A stretch of 45,322 bases of DNA from a bacterium (lineage in GTDB: Bacteria; Pseudomonadota; Gammaproteobacteria; Burkholderiales; Burkholderiaceae_C). Within the stretch, counting starts at the first letter, position 1; each line of letters starts with the position of its first letter. The stretch covers positions 1-45,322 of the forward strand of contig JAVBXK010000096.1 of the NCBI GenBank assembly GCA_030824555.1, in the 5' to 3' direction. Below, in pieces: positions 1 through 8,613 of this stretch. Under the pieces are notes generated by a model. The model made no database searches. It saw only the letters and a program-made list of their open reading frames with translations, and had not been told where the DNA came from. Made by a program: the position numbers and the translations under genes.

Positions 1-47
1 AGGGGGTTCATGGTGGTCGGTGCGGTGAGCTCAATGGGTTGATATAT

Positions 48-65
48 GGGTTGGGTGGGGTAGGG
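48..65 (+). other. Potential G-quadruplex motif downstream of hpaI
   Basis: The stretch GGGTTGGGTGGGGTAGGG has four G-runs of at least three with loops of 2, 1 and 2 bases, so it fits the standard G-quadruplex pattern. It lies about 115 bases past the hpaI stop, on the template strand for hpa transcription. The rest of bases 1-179 is G/T-rich and holds no gene I can support. Formation of a quadruplex is inferred from pattern only. Confidence 0.45.
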
Positions 66-179
66 TGAGGCCGGGTGGTCGTGGTTAGGCCGCCGCCGGG
101 TGTGGGCAGCGTGGTGTGGCGTGCTGTGCGGTCCGGTGCGTCCTCGTGCAGTGGGGGTGCTGAACGTGGCCGGTGTGGG

Positions 180-1010
180 TCAGTACGGCGAGCTGATGGC
201 AGCAGGCGCGGAGGTGGGCGGTGGGCTGCCGGTGGACCGGGCCTTGAAGTGCGCAGCCAGGTCGGTGGCGGCGCGCACCAGCAGCGTGGTGTCCACGCCC
301 ACGGCCACAAACTGCGCGCCAGCGTCCAGGTAGGTTTGGGCCTGCTGCCTGTCGGCCATCAGGATGCCAGCAGCCTTGCCCGCAGCGCGCACCTGGGCAA
401 TGCCCGTCAGGATGGCCGCCTGTACCTTGGGGTGGTTGGCCTGGCCCCGGTAGCCCATGGAGGCTGACAGGTCTGCCGGGCCAAAAAACACGCCGTCCAC
501 ACCGTCCACCTCGGCGATTGCTGCCAGGTTTTGCAGGGCCAGGGTGGTTTCGGCCTGCACCAGCAGGCACATCTGGCTGTTGGCGTGGTGCACGTAGTCG
601 GGCACTTGGTTCCAGCGCGAGGCGCGGGCCAGCGCCGCGCCCATGCCACGGATGCCTTCAGGGGCGTAGCGGGTGGCGCTGACCATCAGTGCCGCGTGTT
701 CGGGCGTGTCCACCATGGGGATGAGAAGCGTCTGGGCCCCCACGTCCAGGTATTGCTTGACCAGCGCCACGTCGCCCACCACCGGGCGCACCACGGCTTG
801 CACGGGGTAGGGCTCAACAGCACGCAGCTGGTCGAGCACGGTGCGGGGGTCGTTGGGGGCGTGTTCACCGTCGAGCAGCAACCAGTCGAAGCCGCAACCT
901 GCCAGCGCTTCGGTCACATTGGTGTCGGCAAAACCGACCCAGCAGCCAATGACTTGCTGCCCGGCTTGCAAGGCCTGTTTGAAGGTGTTGGTGGGAAGTG
1001 GAAGGGCCAT
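180..1010 (-). CDS. hpaI: 4-hydroxy-2-oxoheptane-1,7-dioate aldolase (HpaI/HpcH)
   Basis: This is the last step of the homoprotocatechuate meta pathway: a class II (divalent metal) aldolase that splits 4-hydroxy-2-oxoheptanedioate into pyruvate and succinate semialdehyde in the cytoplasm. The 276-aa protein aligns by eye with E. coli HpaI (262 aa) at an offset of about five residues. The [11 protein letters not shown] motif gives Asp47, Glu49 and the His50 catalytic base, VVRP gives Arg75, and the metal ligands fall at Glu154 (LLVQAETT) and Asp180 (FFGPADLS). The C-terminus has about 15 extra residues rich in Ser, Pro and Ala. It is the promoter-distal gene, 95 nt after hpaH, with no clear Shine-Dalgarno sequence. 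The family call is secure and the substrate follows from the hpa neighbours. Confidence 0.95.
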   Translation of the reverse strand: MALPLPTNTFKQALQAGQQVIGCWVGFADTNVTEALAGCGFDWLLLDGEHAPNDPRTVLDQLRAVEPYPVQAVVRPVVGDVALVKQYLDVGAQTLLIPMVDTPEHAALMVSATRYAPEGIRGMGAALARASRWNQVPDYVHHANSQMCLLVQAETTLALQNLAAIAEVDGVDGVFFGPADLSASMGYRGQANHPKVQAAILTGIAQVRAAGKAAGILMADRQQAQTYLDAGAQFVAVGVDTTLLVRAATDLAAHFKARSTGSPPPTSAPAAISSPY

Positions 1011-1105
1011 GGTGAATCTGTTGGTGTGAAGTGAGCTGGGTGAGTGGCGGGTGGTTGCTGGGGCTGAATCAGGGCGTTGCTGGCTTGAGCGAGCGTGCTC
1101 GCCCC

Positions 1106-1933
1106 TCAGACGAAGCGAAAGGCCAGGGTGCCCAGCGGGCCGCCGGGGCTGGCGTACTCGGCCTCGAACAGGTCACCTGCTTTGGCTGCCACGGGCCGGG
1201 TGAACGAGCCTGCCAGCACGATGTGACCGGGTTGCAGGGTTTCGCCCCAGGGGGCCAGTTTGTTGGCCAGCCAGGCAATGCCCACGGCCGGGTCGCCCTG
1301 CACACCGGCGGCCAAGCCGGTTTCTTCCACCGCGCCGTTTTGGCGCAGGATGGCGCCGCACCACGCGCGGTCCACGCTGCGTGGGGCCACGCGCTGGCCG
1401 CCCAGTACGATGCCACCGTTGGCCGCGTTGTCGCTGATGGTGTCGAACACTTTGCGCATCACCTTGGTGTGGCGGTCGAACTGCTCGATGCGCGCGTCGA
1501 TGATTTCAATGGCCGGGGTGATGTACTCGGTGGCGTCCAGCACCTGTTCCACCGTCACGTTCGGGCCTGTCAGTGGGGCCTTGAGGATGAAGGCCAGCTC
1601 CACCTCTACGCGCGGGGCAATGAAGTGGCTCATGGGAATGTCCAGCACCTGGCCGGGCGTGCAGTCGTACCGCATGAAGTCCAGCAGGGTGCCGTAGTCG
1701 GGCTCGTCGATCTGGCTGCTGATCTGCATGGCGCGGCTGGTCAGGCCAATTTTGTGGCCAATCACTTTCGCGCCCGCCTGTACCTGCAGGGCCACCCAGG
1801 CGCGGCTGACGCGGTAGCCGTCTTCAATGGTCATGCCGGGGAACCGCTTGGAAAAGTGTTCCACCTGCACGCGGGCGGTTTGTGACTGCTGCAGTTCAGC
1901 CGCCAGTTGGGCAATCAGGGTGTCGTCGAGCAT
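1106..1933 (-). CDS. hpaH: 2-oxo-hept-4-ene-1,7-dioate hydratase
   Basis: HpaH (HpcG) adds water to 2-oxohept-4-enedioate to give 4-hydroxy-2-oxoheptanedioate, the HpaI substrate. The 275-aa length is close to the usual 267 for the family. Visible family signatures are GHKIGLTS near residue 60, the acidic metal-site stretch RVEVELAF near 108, and [16 protein letters not shown] near 165-180, typical of the MhpD/HpaH hydratases that share the FAH-like fold. It starts 13 nt after hpaF ends, which indicates translation from one polycistronic mRNA. MhpD-type hydratases of other meta pathways are the main alternative, but the hpaG-E-D-F-H-I order decides for HpaH. Confidence 0.94.
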   Translation of the reverse strand: MLDDTLIAQLAAELQQSQTARVQVEHFSKRFPGMTIEDGYRVSRAWVALQVQAGAKVIGHKIGLTSRAMQISSQIDEPDYGTLLDFMRYDCTPGQVLDIPMSHFIAPRVEVELAFILKAPLTGPNVTVEQVLDATEYITPAIEIIDARIEQFDRHTKVMRKVFDTISDNAANGGIVLGGQRVAPRSVDRAWCGAILRQNGAVEETGLAAGVQGDPAVGIAWLANKLAPWGETLQPGHIVLAGSFTRPVAAKAGDLFEAEYASPGGPLGTLAFRFV

Positions 1934-1946
1934 GTTTCAGGTGGCC

Positions 1947-2411
1947 TCAGGAAAGTTTGGGGGCGGAGAACAGGGGGTGTAGCGAGCTGTTTTTGGCATC
2001 GAACACCTCGGGGCCTTCGTCAATTTGCAGTGTCACGCCGATGGGGCGCTGCGCCAGCTGGGTGGCGAAATGGGCTTTGGCGCAGGCTTCGAGTGCCGCG
2101 CCCACGCGGGCATGCACGGTGGTGCCGCGCCCGCGGCCCATGCGCAGGTTCAGGTACACAAAGGCGTAGCTGCCCGCCTCGCCGGTGTACCCGGCAGCGG
2201 CACCCGCCACCCCGCCGTCTGACACGGCAAAGTGCGCAGCCGGGTAGGCCAGCACCCGCACGCCACCCAGGGGGAACACGGGTTTGTCGGCCTCGTCGCG
2301 CTGCGCCACCATGGTGTCGGCCAGGGCACGGCACAGCGCGGTCATGTCGGTGCCGCCTTGGGGTGGCGGCAGGTCAAGGTTGGGCGTGTAGAGGATGACG
2401 AGGTGTGGCAT
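1947..2411 (-). CDS. hpaF: 5-carboxymethyl-2-hydroxymuconate delta-isomerase (CHMI)
   Basis: HpaF isomerises 5-carboxymethyl-2-hydroxymuconate between its enol and oxo forms before decarboxylation by HpaG. It belongs to the tautomerase superfamily, in which the catalytic base is an N-terminal proline exposed by removal of Met. The start at 2411 gives Met-Pro-His-Leu-Val, placing Pro correctly; a longer open frame runs upstream to 2621 but overlaps hpaD and would bury the proline. At 154 aa the protein is longer than the E. coli enzyme (about 126 aa). Recognisable segments are MPHLVILYTPN, YAFVYLNLRMGRGR and GVTLQIDEGPEVF. It sits 70 nt after hpaD and 13 nt before hpaH. Confidence 0.9.
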   Translation of the reverse strand: MPHLVILYTPNLDLPPPQGGTDMTALCRALADTMVAQRDEADKPVFPLGGVRVLAYPAAHFAVSDGGVAGAAAGYTGEAGSYAFVYLNLRMGRGRGTTVHARVGAALEACAKAHFATQLAQRPIGVTLQIDEGPEVFDAKNSSLHPLFSAPKLS

Positions 2412-2481
2412 GGCGGCGGCGTTGGCTGTGTGCGTGGCTGCTGATTTTGTGGCGTGCAGTGCGGTGGCGAAAAGCCCAGCC

Positions 2482-3408
2482 TCAAATGCGGCGGGAGACC
2501 GGGGTGTACCCGTCAGCACCCGAGGCGACTGCCTTGGGGATGTCGCGGCCCGTGACCGGCGTGACCGGGAACACGGCGTTGATCTGGCCTGTGCCCGACG
2601 CGCCGAAATAGGGCGTGACAATGTCGGCTTTGCCGTCGTATTCGCTCCAGCCCAGTGCGCCCATCAGCATGGCGGTGTCGTGCATGAAGCCCTCGCCGTG
2701 GCCCTTGGCCGCGTATTCGGGCAGCATGCCGCAGAAGTCTTTCCACTGGCCGGCCTTCCACATCTCGACCACGCGCGCATCGAGCTGTTCTAGGAAGGGG
2801 CTCCAGATTTTGAAGGCGAATTCGGGGGCCAGGCCGTTCTGGGCAAAGCGGTGGCTCAAACTGCCGCTGGCCAGGAAGGCCACGGTGCCGTCGTAATGCT
2901 TTTCAATGGCCTGTCGCATGGCCCATCCCAATCGGGCGCTATCGTCAAGGTAGTGAACGGCGCACATGGCTGACACCGAAATGGCCTTGAAGTGCTGGTC
3001 GGCGTTCATGTAGCGCATGGGCACCAGGGTGCCGTACTCGGGGTCGAGCGTGGTGGCGTGGTGGGCCAGTGTTTCCACGCCGTGCTCCACACACACCTTG
3101 GCCAGCAGTTGGCCCAGTTCGGGGTTGCCGGGGCATTCGAACGGCATGTTGGCAATGAAGTGGGGCAACTCGTTGCTGGTGTAGTTGCCTTTGAAGTGTG
3201 GCGCGCAGTTGATGTGGTAGTTGGCGTTCACCAGCCAGTGGGTGTCGAACACCACGATGGTGTCCACGCCCAGTTCGCGGCAGCGGCGGCTGATTTCCTT
3301 GTGGCCGTCGATGGCGTCTTGCCGCGTGCCCTTGCGCGGGCCGTCCAGCTCGCTGAGGTACATGCTGGGCACGTGGGTGATTTTGGCGACGAGTGCGAGT
3401 TTTCCCAT
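2482..3408 (-). CDS. hpaD: 3,4-dihydroxyphenylacetate 2,3-dioxygenase
   Basis: This is the ring-cleaving enzyme: an extradiol dioxygenase of the LigB (class III) superfamily that opens homoprotocatechuate to 5-carboxymethyl-2-hydroxymuconate semialdehyde. The N-terminus closely matches E. coli HpaD (HpcB): MGKLALVAKITHVPSMYLSE holds His12, and VVFDTHWLVN holds His57, the two family iron-ligand histidines. YGTLVPMRYMN and LASGSLSHRF are also conserved. The C-terminus extends about 25 residues past the usual SGTGQINAVFP end (308 against about 283 aa). The start at 3408 has AGGAGA seven bases upstream on the coding strand; the open frame continues upstream but lacks this support. It lies 38 nt after hpaE. 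Confidence 0.95.
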   Translation of the reverse strand: MGKLALVAKITHVPSMYLSELDGPRKGTRQDAIDGHKEISRRCRELGVDTIVVFDTHWLVNANYHINCAPHFKGNYTSNELPHFIANMPFECPGNPELGQLLAKVCVEHGVETLAHHATTLDPEYGTLVPMRYMNADQHFKAISVSAMCAVHYLDDSARLGWAMRQAIEKHYDGTVAFLASGSLSHRFAQNGLAPEFAFKIWSPFLEQLDARVVEMWKAGQWKDFCGMLPEYAAKGHGEGFMHDTAMLMGALGWSEYDGKADIVTPYFGASGTGQINAVFPVTPVTGRDIPKAVASGADGYTPVSRRI

Positions 3409-3446
3409 GGTGTTGTCTCCTGTTGTGTGGGTGTACGGGTGGTGGG

Positions 3447-4916
3447 TCAGATGCCCCAATGCGGAATGTGGTGGTTGCCCAATGACACAGCCACGTTCTT
3501 GGGCTCCAGGAACACCTCGTAACTCCAGGTGCCGCCTTCGCGTCCGGTGCCGCTGGCCTTGGTGCCGCCGAAGGGTTGGCGCAGGTCGCGCACGTTTTGG
3601 CTGTTGACGAAGCACATGCCAGCCTCAATACCAGCGGCCACGCGGTGGGCTTTGCCCAGGTTTTCGGTCCACACGTAGCTGGACAGCCCGTACTGGATGT
3701 CGTTGGCCAGTTCGATGGCATGGGCCTCGTCCTTGAACGGGATCAGGCACGCCACGGGGCCAAAAATTTCTTCCTGCGCAATGCGCATGCGGTTGTCCAC
3801 ATCGGCAAACACGGTGGGCCACACAAAGTTGCCTTTTTGCAGGTTGCCCGCCAGTTCGGGGGCATAGCTGGGGCGGTCGATGCCACCGCACAGCAGCGTG
3901 GCACCTTCTTTGGGGCCCAGCTCGATGTAGCTACGCACTTTGGCCAGGTGGCCCTGGCTGATCATGGGGCCGATGATGGTGCTCTCGGCCAGTGGGTCGC
4001 CAACGGTGATGCGCTTGGCCCGCTCGGCAAACTTGGATGCAAAGTCGGCATAAATGCTTTGCTGTACCAGGATGCGGCTGCCTGCGGTGCAACGCTCGCC
4101 GTTGTTGGAAAAGATCATGAACAGGGCCGCGTCCAGTGCCCGGTCCAGGTCAGCATCTTCAAAAATCACGAAGGGGCTTTTGCCGCCCAGCTCCATGCTG
4201 AACTTCTTTAAGCCGGCCGACTGCACGATGCGGTTGCCCGTGGCGGTGGAGCCTGTGAAGCTGATGGCTCGCACATCGGGGTGGGCGCACAGCGGTTCGC
4301 CCGCTTGCTGGCCGTAGCCGTGCACCACGTTCAGCACGCCGGCTGGCACACCGGCTTCCATTGCCAGTTCACCCAGGCGGGCGGCGGTCAGTGGGCTGAG
4401 TTCACTCATTTTCAGCACCGCCGTGTTGCCAAAGGCCAGGCAGGGCGCGACCTTCCAGGTGGAGGTCATGAAGGGCACGTTCCACGGGCTGATGAGGGCG
4501 CACACGCCCACGGGGTGGAACAGCGTGTAGTTCAGGTGCGTGGGGGTGGGGTAGGTGTGGCCGTCCACCCGGGTGCACATTTCGGCAAAGTAGTGGAAGT
4601 TGTCAGCCGCGCGTGGCACCAGTTGTTTGCCGGTCTGGCTGATGCTTTGGCCGGTGTCTTTCGTTTCTGTTTGGGCGATTTCGGGCACGTGCTTGGCAAT
4701 CAGCTCGCCCAGGTTGCGCATGATCTTGGCGCGTTCGGTGGCCGGGCGGCCTGCCCAGGCCGGGAAGGCATCTTTGGCGGCCTGCACGGCGGCGTTCACC
4801 TCGGCGGCGGTGCCGCTGGCCACTTCGGCCAGCACGTCTTGCGTGGCGGGGTTGACGGTTTCAAAGTAGTCACTGGCGGCGACTGGCTGGCCATTGATGA
4901 GGTGGTTGATGCGCAT
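3447..4916 (-). CDS. hpaE: 5-carboxymethyl-2-hydroxymuconate semialdehyde dehydrogenase
   Basis: HpaE oxidises the ring-cleavage semialdehyde to 5-carboxymethyl-2-hydroxymuconate with NAD+. It is a full-length (489 aa) aldehyde dehydrogenase: ISPWNVP carries Asn145, MELGGKSP the general base Glu242, NNGERCTAGS the catalytic Cys276, and EEIFGPV is the usual cofactor-contact motif. The C-terminal GNHHIPHWGI ending agrees with the HpaE subgroup. An AGGAA element precedes the start. The 176-nt gap between hpaG and hpaE is unusually long for this operon and holds a dispersed repeat copy and a pentanucleotide microsatellite. Confidence 0.94.
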   Translation of the reverse strand: MRINHLINGQPVAASDYFETVNPATQDVLAEVASGTAAEVNAAVQAAKDAFPAWAGRPATERAKIMRNLGELIAKHVPEIAQTETKDTGQSISQTGKQLVPRAADNFHYFAEMCTRVDGHTYPTPTHLNYTLFHPVGVCALISPWNVPFMTSTWKVAPCLAFGNTAVLKMSELSPLTAARLGELAMEAGVPAGVLNVVHGYGQQAGEPLCAHPDVRAISFTGSTATGNRIVQSAGLKKFSMELGGKSPFVIFEDADLDRALDAALFMIFSNNGERCTAGSRILVQQSIYADFASKFAERAKRITVGDPLAESTIIGPMISQGHLAKVRSYIELGPKEGATLLCGGIDRPSYAPELAGNLQKGNFVWPTVFADVDNRMRIAQEEIFGPVACLIPFKDEAHAIELANDIQYGLSSYVWTENLGKAHRVAAGIEAGMCFVNSQNVRDLRQPFGGTKASGTGREGGTWSYEVFLEPKNVAVSLGNHHIPHWGI

Positions 4917-4933
4917 GGTGAATTCCTGAATAA

Positions 4934-4976
4934 ATAGCTGTAAACCTATGCAAATAAAGCGGTAGGTGCCAATTTT
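4934..4976 (+). repeat. Dispersed repeat copy 1 (TAGCnn-N16-AAGCG family)
   Basis: TAGCTG at 4935-4940 and AAGCG at 4957-4961 are separated by exactly 16 nt and followed by GTAGGTGCC and a T-rich tail. The same layout occurs at five other places in this window. This copy lies in the hpaG-hpaE gap, in antisense orientation to the operon. Confidence 0.7.
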
Positions 4977-4987
4977 GTTTAAATTTA

Positions 4988-5060
4988 GACTCGACTCGAC
5001 TCGACTCGACTCGACTTGACTTGACTTGACTTGACTTGACTTGGCGTGGCGTGGTGTGGT
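4988..5060. repeat. Pentanucleotide tandem repeat with stepwise unit drift
   Basis: Five TCGAC units (4991-5015) are followed by five TTGAC units (5016-5040) and then TTGGC, GTGGC, GTGGT, GTGGT (5041-5060), all in the same 5-nt register. It lies in the untranslated gap between hpaG and hpaE, so unit changes would alter only spacing or mRNA structure. The drift looks like serial slippage of a changing unit. Confidence 0.9.
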
Positions 5061-5092
5061 GGGTGTCGGCGGCTTGCGTGGCGTCAGTTGCT

Positions 5093-6688
5093 TCAGCGAC
5101 TGAACGCCTCGTCGCCCACCAGTGTGTTGACCAGGCGGCCGATGCCGTCGATCTCGGTCACCACCTCGTCGCCCACGTTCACGTTGACCACACCGTCGGG
5201 TGTGCCGGTCAGGATCACGTCGCCGGGTTGCAGCGTCATGAAACCGCTGAGGTATTCGATGAGCGCCGGTATGTCCGAAATCAGGTCGGCGGTGTTGCCG
5301 TGCTGGGTGACCACGCCGTTGACCAGCGTGCGCAGCGCCAGGTTGTGCGGGTCGGGCACTTCTGAAGCAGGCACAAACCAGGGGCCCAGCACGGTGCAGC
5401 CGTCGCGGTTTTTCACCCGCAGGTTGGGGCGGTAGTAATTTTCCAGGTAGTCGCGGATGGCGTAGTCATTGGCCACGGTGTAGCCCGCCACGTGCTGCAT
5501 GGCGTTGTCGCGGCTCACGTTTTTGGCCGTTCGCCCAATCACCACCGCCAGCTCGCATTCGTAGTGCATGAAGGCCACACCGTTGGGGCGGCGGGTGGTG
5601 GCCCGGTGGCCGATCAGGGCACTGGCGCTTTTCAGAAAGGCCAGGGGTTCGTCCTGCGTGGTGACGGTCAGCTCTTTGGACAGCTCCTTCACGTGGTCGG
5701 CATAGTTCAGCCCCAGCGCGATGACGGTGCCCACCTCGAACGGGGGCAGCCACACCGCGTCAGTTTCAGCCAGCACCCGGCCATCGGCCAGTTGCACGCC
5801 GTTGGGGTGCGGGGTGGCGGTGTGGATGGCGCCGCCATACGCCACCTTGGCCACTCTGGCCACCCTTGCCACTGTGGCGTGTTGGGCGGTGTCGGGGCTG
5901 TTTGTGTTCCCAACGCGCTCATCAGCTGGGGTGCGCGCAGGGTGCGCGGCAGCGGTGCGGTTTGCGCCATTGGCGTGTGGGGGGTGAGCTTCACTGCCTT
6001 CGGTGGCGGGTGCCGCCTCGGTCACCAGGGTGTGTGCCAGCTCGCCAATGCCTTCAATGGCAATGGTCACCCGCTGTCCGGCGCGGGCACGCGGCGCACC
6101 TGCGGCCACGCCCACGGCCAGTACATCGCCGGGGTGCAGGGTCATGAACTCAGTCACGTCGGCCAGCAGCTGCGCCACGGGGCGAACCAGGTTTGCCGTG
6201 CTGCTGTGGTGCACCACGGTGCCGTCCAGCGCCACAGTGATGGCCAGTGCATCGGGGTTGATGTGTGAGGAAGCTGGCACCACCGGCCCCATGGGGCAAA
6301 ACCCGTCGCGGCATTTGAAGCGCATGGACGGCCGGTACACAGCTGCGTGCGGCACGCTGATGTCGTTCATCACCACATAGCCCGCCACATGGCTGAGGGC
6401 ATCGGCCACGCTGACACGGCAGGCCGTGCGGCCGATCACCAGGCCCAGCGTGGCACCCATTTCAAGCTCGGGCGCGTCGGCGGGCACGGCCACCGCCGCA
6501 CCGGGCTGGGCCCAGGTGTTGCGGGGTTTGATGTACAGCACGGGTGCTTTGGGCGGTGCTTTGTAGGGCGCGGCGTGCACCTGCTCGCCCAACGCGGCCA
6601 GGGCGTCGCGGTGGTTGAGCAGGGTGCCGTACACCGTGCCACGGGTGCTGGAAGGGCTAAGGGAAACGAGGGAGGAGGGGGTCCACAT
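5093..6688 (-). CDS. hpaG: HpaG-type bifunctional isomerase/decarboxylase (two FAH domains)
   Basis: HpaG decarboxylates 5-oxopent-3-ene-1,2,5-tricarboxylate and isomerises the product. The 531-aa protein has two fumarylacetoacetate-hydrolase domains, residues about 1-225 and 286-531, joined by an Ala/Pro/His-rich linker; E. coli HpaG is near 429 aa, so most of the excess is linker. The second domain keeps the ECE metal motif (YECELAVVIGR, near 377), ANDYAIRDY and LTGTPDGV. In the first domain the aligned position reads GAT (GATLGLVIG, near 76), so the metal ligands are missing there, in line with only one half being the metal site. It starts 15 nt after dctM with a weak ribosome site. The linker DNA contains a 9-nt repeat. 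Confidence 0.92.
   Translation of the reverse strand: MWTPSSLVSLSPSSTRGTVYGTLLNHRDALAALGEQVHAAPYKAPPKAPVLYIKPRNTWAQPGAAVAVPADAPELEMGATLGLVIGRTACRVSVADALSHVAGYVVMNDISVPHAAVYRPSMRFKCRDGFCPMGPVVPASSHINPDALAITVALDGTVVHHSSTANLVRPVAQLLADVTEFMTLHPGDVLAVGVAAGAPRARAGQRVTIAIEGIGELAHTLVTEAAPATEGSEAHPPHANGANRTAAAHPARTPADERVGNTNSPDTAQHATVARVARVAKVAYGGAIHTATPHPNGVQLADGRVLAETDAVWLPPFEVGTVIALGLNYADHVKELSKELTVTTQDEPLAFLKSASALIGHRATTRRPNGVAFMHYECELAVVIGRTAKNVSRDNAMQHVAGYTVANDYAIRDYLENYYRPNLRVKNRDGCTVLGPWFVPASEVPDPHNLALRTLVNGVVTQHGNTADLISDIPALIEYLSGFMTLQPGDVILTGTPDGVVNVNVGDEVVTEIDGIGRLVNTLVGDEAFSR
5841..5876. repeat. Nine-base tandem repeat in the hpaG linker
   Basis: Four in-frame 9-nt units begin GCCAC (gccaccttg, gccactctg, gccaccctt, gccactgtg). 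On the coding strand they give a Val-Ala-Arg/Lys triplet repeat inside the interdomain linker of HpaG, which may explain part of the extra length. Confidence 0.75.
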
Positions 6689-6703
6689 AAATGACTTTCA
6701 GTT

Positions 6704-8032
6704 TCAGGCGTTCAGGTGCACCAGCCACAGGCACACGCCAGGGGCCAGCACCAGCAGCACGATGCGCAACAGGTCGGAGGCCAGGAAGGGCATCACACCC
6801 TTGGCGGTTTCCAGGTAGGGCACGTCTTTGGCCAGCTTCTGGATGATGAACAGGTTCATGCCCAACGGGGGGTGAACCAGCCCGATTTCCACCACCATCA
6901 GGGCCAGTATGCCGAACCAGATGGATTTGTCGGTGCCCGACAGCCCCCAAAAGTCCAGCCCCATCACCACGGGGTAGAAGATGGGGATGGTCAGCAAAAT
7001 CATGGCCAACGAGTCCATCACGCAGCCCAGCAGCACGTAAATCAGCAGAATGGCCGACATCACCAGCAGCGGCGGCAGGCCACTGGTTTTGACCCATGCG
7101 GCCAGGTCCACCGGCAGCTGGGTGATGGCCAGGCCCGCGTTCAGCACGTCGGCACCCAGCAGCACCATGTAGATCATGGCGGTGGCGTGGGCCGTGCCGA
7201 TGATGCTCAGCTTCAGGCCCGCCCAACGCAAGCCCCCCCGCCACACGGCCAGCACGCCGCAAGCTGCTGCACCGATGGAGGCCGCCTCGGTCGGGTTGGC
7301 CCAGCCGTCGTAAATACCGACGATCACCACCAGAAACACCCCCACCACGGGCAGCACTTCCACCACCGCAGCCAGGCGGTCGGGCCAGCTCACCTTGGGG
7401 CCAGCGGGGCCGGCCGATGGATCCAGCACCACGTGCAGGCGAATGACCAGCATGTAGCCCAAGGTTGCAATCAAACCCGGAATGACCGCCGCCATGAACA
7501 GCTTGCCAATCGACTCCTGCGTGAGCACGGCGTAAATGACCAGCGGAACAGAAGGTGGAATCAGGATGCCCAGCGTGCCCGCAGCAGCCAGGGTGCCCGT
7601 GGCCAGGCGGCCCGAGTAGCCGTGGGCGCGCAGCTCGGGCAGGGCAACCTGGCCCATGGTGGCGGCAGTGGCCAATGACGACCCGCAAATGGCCCCGAAA
7701 CCCGCGCAGGCTCCGGTGGCAGCCATGGCAAGCCCACCCCTGAAATGCCCGATGAACGCCGCTGCACAGCGGAACAGCGCTTTCGACAGCCCCCCGTTGG
7801 TCGCAAACTGGCCCATCAGCATGAACAGCGGAATGACCGCCAGGTCGTAGTTGGACAGGCGGGCATACGCCAGGTTGTTCAGGGTGAACAGCAGCGCGCT
7901 GAAGTCGCCTTGGTTCATGGCCAGAAAGGCGGCCGAACCGGCAAAGAACATGCCGATGCCCACGTGAATGCGCACCACCAGCAGGCACATCAACCCTGCA
8001 AACACCGACAAACCAATGGCCATGCCGCTCAT
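6704..8032 (-). CDS. dctM: TRAP transporter large permease (DctM)
   Basis: This is the large membrane subunit of a tripartite ATP-independent periplasmic transporter, the ion-coupled channel that moves the substrate handed over by DctP. The 442-aa protein starts MSGMAIGLSVFAGLM and has roughly a dozen hydrophobic segments, with the family stretches GGLSKALFRCA, GSSLATAATMG and GILIPPSVPLVIYA. The start at 8032 forms an ATGA overlap with the end of dctQ, the usual coupling for the two membrane subunits; a longer frame to 8134 runs into dctQ and is not needed. hpaG follows after 15 nt, so transporter and catabolic genes share one operon. Confidence 0.93.
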   Translation of the reverse strand: MSGMAIGLSVFAGLMCLLVVRIHVGIGMFFAGSAAFLAMNQGDFSALLFTLNNLAYARLSNYDLAVIPLFMLMGQFATNGGLSKALFRCAAAFIGHFRGGLAMAATGACAGFGAICGSSLATAATMGQVALPELRAHGYSGRLATGTLAAAGTLGILIPPSVPLVIYAVLTQESIGKLFMAAVIPGLIATLGYMLVIRLHVVLDPSAGPAGPKVSWPDRLAAVVEVLPVVGVFLVVIVGIYDGWANPTEAASIGAAACGVLAVWRGGLRWAGLKLSIIGTAHATAMIYMVLLGADVLNAGLAITQLPVDLAAWVKTSGLPPLLVMSAILLIYVLLGCVMDSLAMILLTIPIFYPVVMGLDFWGLSGTDKSIWFGILALMVVEIGLVHPPLGMNLFIIQKLAKDVPYLETAKGVMPFLASDLLRIVLLVLAPGVCLWLVHLNA

Positions 8033-8568
8033 GACGACCTCCCCATGGCCGATGCAGCCGAGCGAACGGTTTGGTACAGCGCGCACAGTGTCAGCAGGGC
8101 AAAACTGGGCACGAGCAGGGCCACGGGCTGCCACACGGGCACCGACAACAGCGTGGACACCTCGCCATATGACATGGCATCGTTCACGGCCATGACCGTG
8201 CGCCAGGTGATGGCAGCCGTGGCCACCGTCAGCATGAGGTGCGCCAGGGTGTCGAGCGCGGCACGGGCAGCTGCACTCATCCAGCTGGTGAGTGCATCGA
8301 CCTTGATGTGGTTGTCGTGCATTTCACAGATGGGCAAGAAGGCCGCTGCGCCCACCGCAGCGCCCATTTGCATCAGCTCCACATCGCCCTGAACGGGCGA
8401 GGCAAACAGCTTTCTGCCCACGATGGAGACGATGGACATGACAATCAGCAGGCAGAACACGAGTCCGCCCGACATGGCCAGCCAGGTGGCCGCACGTTCC
8501 AATACCCGAGCCACCCCTCTTGCGGGCGACACCGGCCTGGCACCGGCACGCTCTACATATTCAGCCAT
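8029..8568 (-). CDS. dctQ: TRAP transporter small permease (DctQ)
   Basis: This is the small four-helix membrane subunit that pairs with DctM. The 179-aa protein has hydrophobic segments near residues 30-50, 65-85, 105-125 and 145-170. The region SIVGRKLFASPVQGDVELMQ after the first helix matches the DctQ pattern (R-x-F then an acidic E-L-x-x), and EMHDNHIKVDAL follows helix 2. It overlaps dctM by 4 nt and begins 45 nt after dctP ends. The family is secure; the sequence does not show the substrate directly. Confidence 0.9.
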   Translation of the reverse strand: MAEYVERAGARPVSPARGVARVLERAATWLAMSGGLVFCLLIVMSIVSIVGRKLFASPVQGDVELMQMGAAVGAAAFLPICEMHDNHIKVDALTSWMSAAARAALDTLAHLMLTVATAAITWRTVMAVNDAMSYGEVSTLLSVPVWQPVALLVPSFALLTLCALYQTVRSAASAMGRSS

Positions 8569-8613
8569 GGTTTGAACCCCGAAATTGTTTGGCAGCAGTG
8601 GCCGTGCTTGGCG

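Noticed and set aside
1031-1885. 284-aa open frame antisense to hpaH
   Set aside because: It has no domain, and hpaH on the other strand matches its family throughout.
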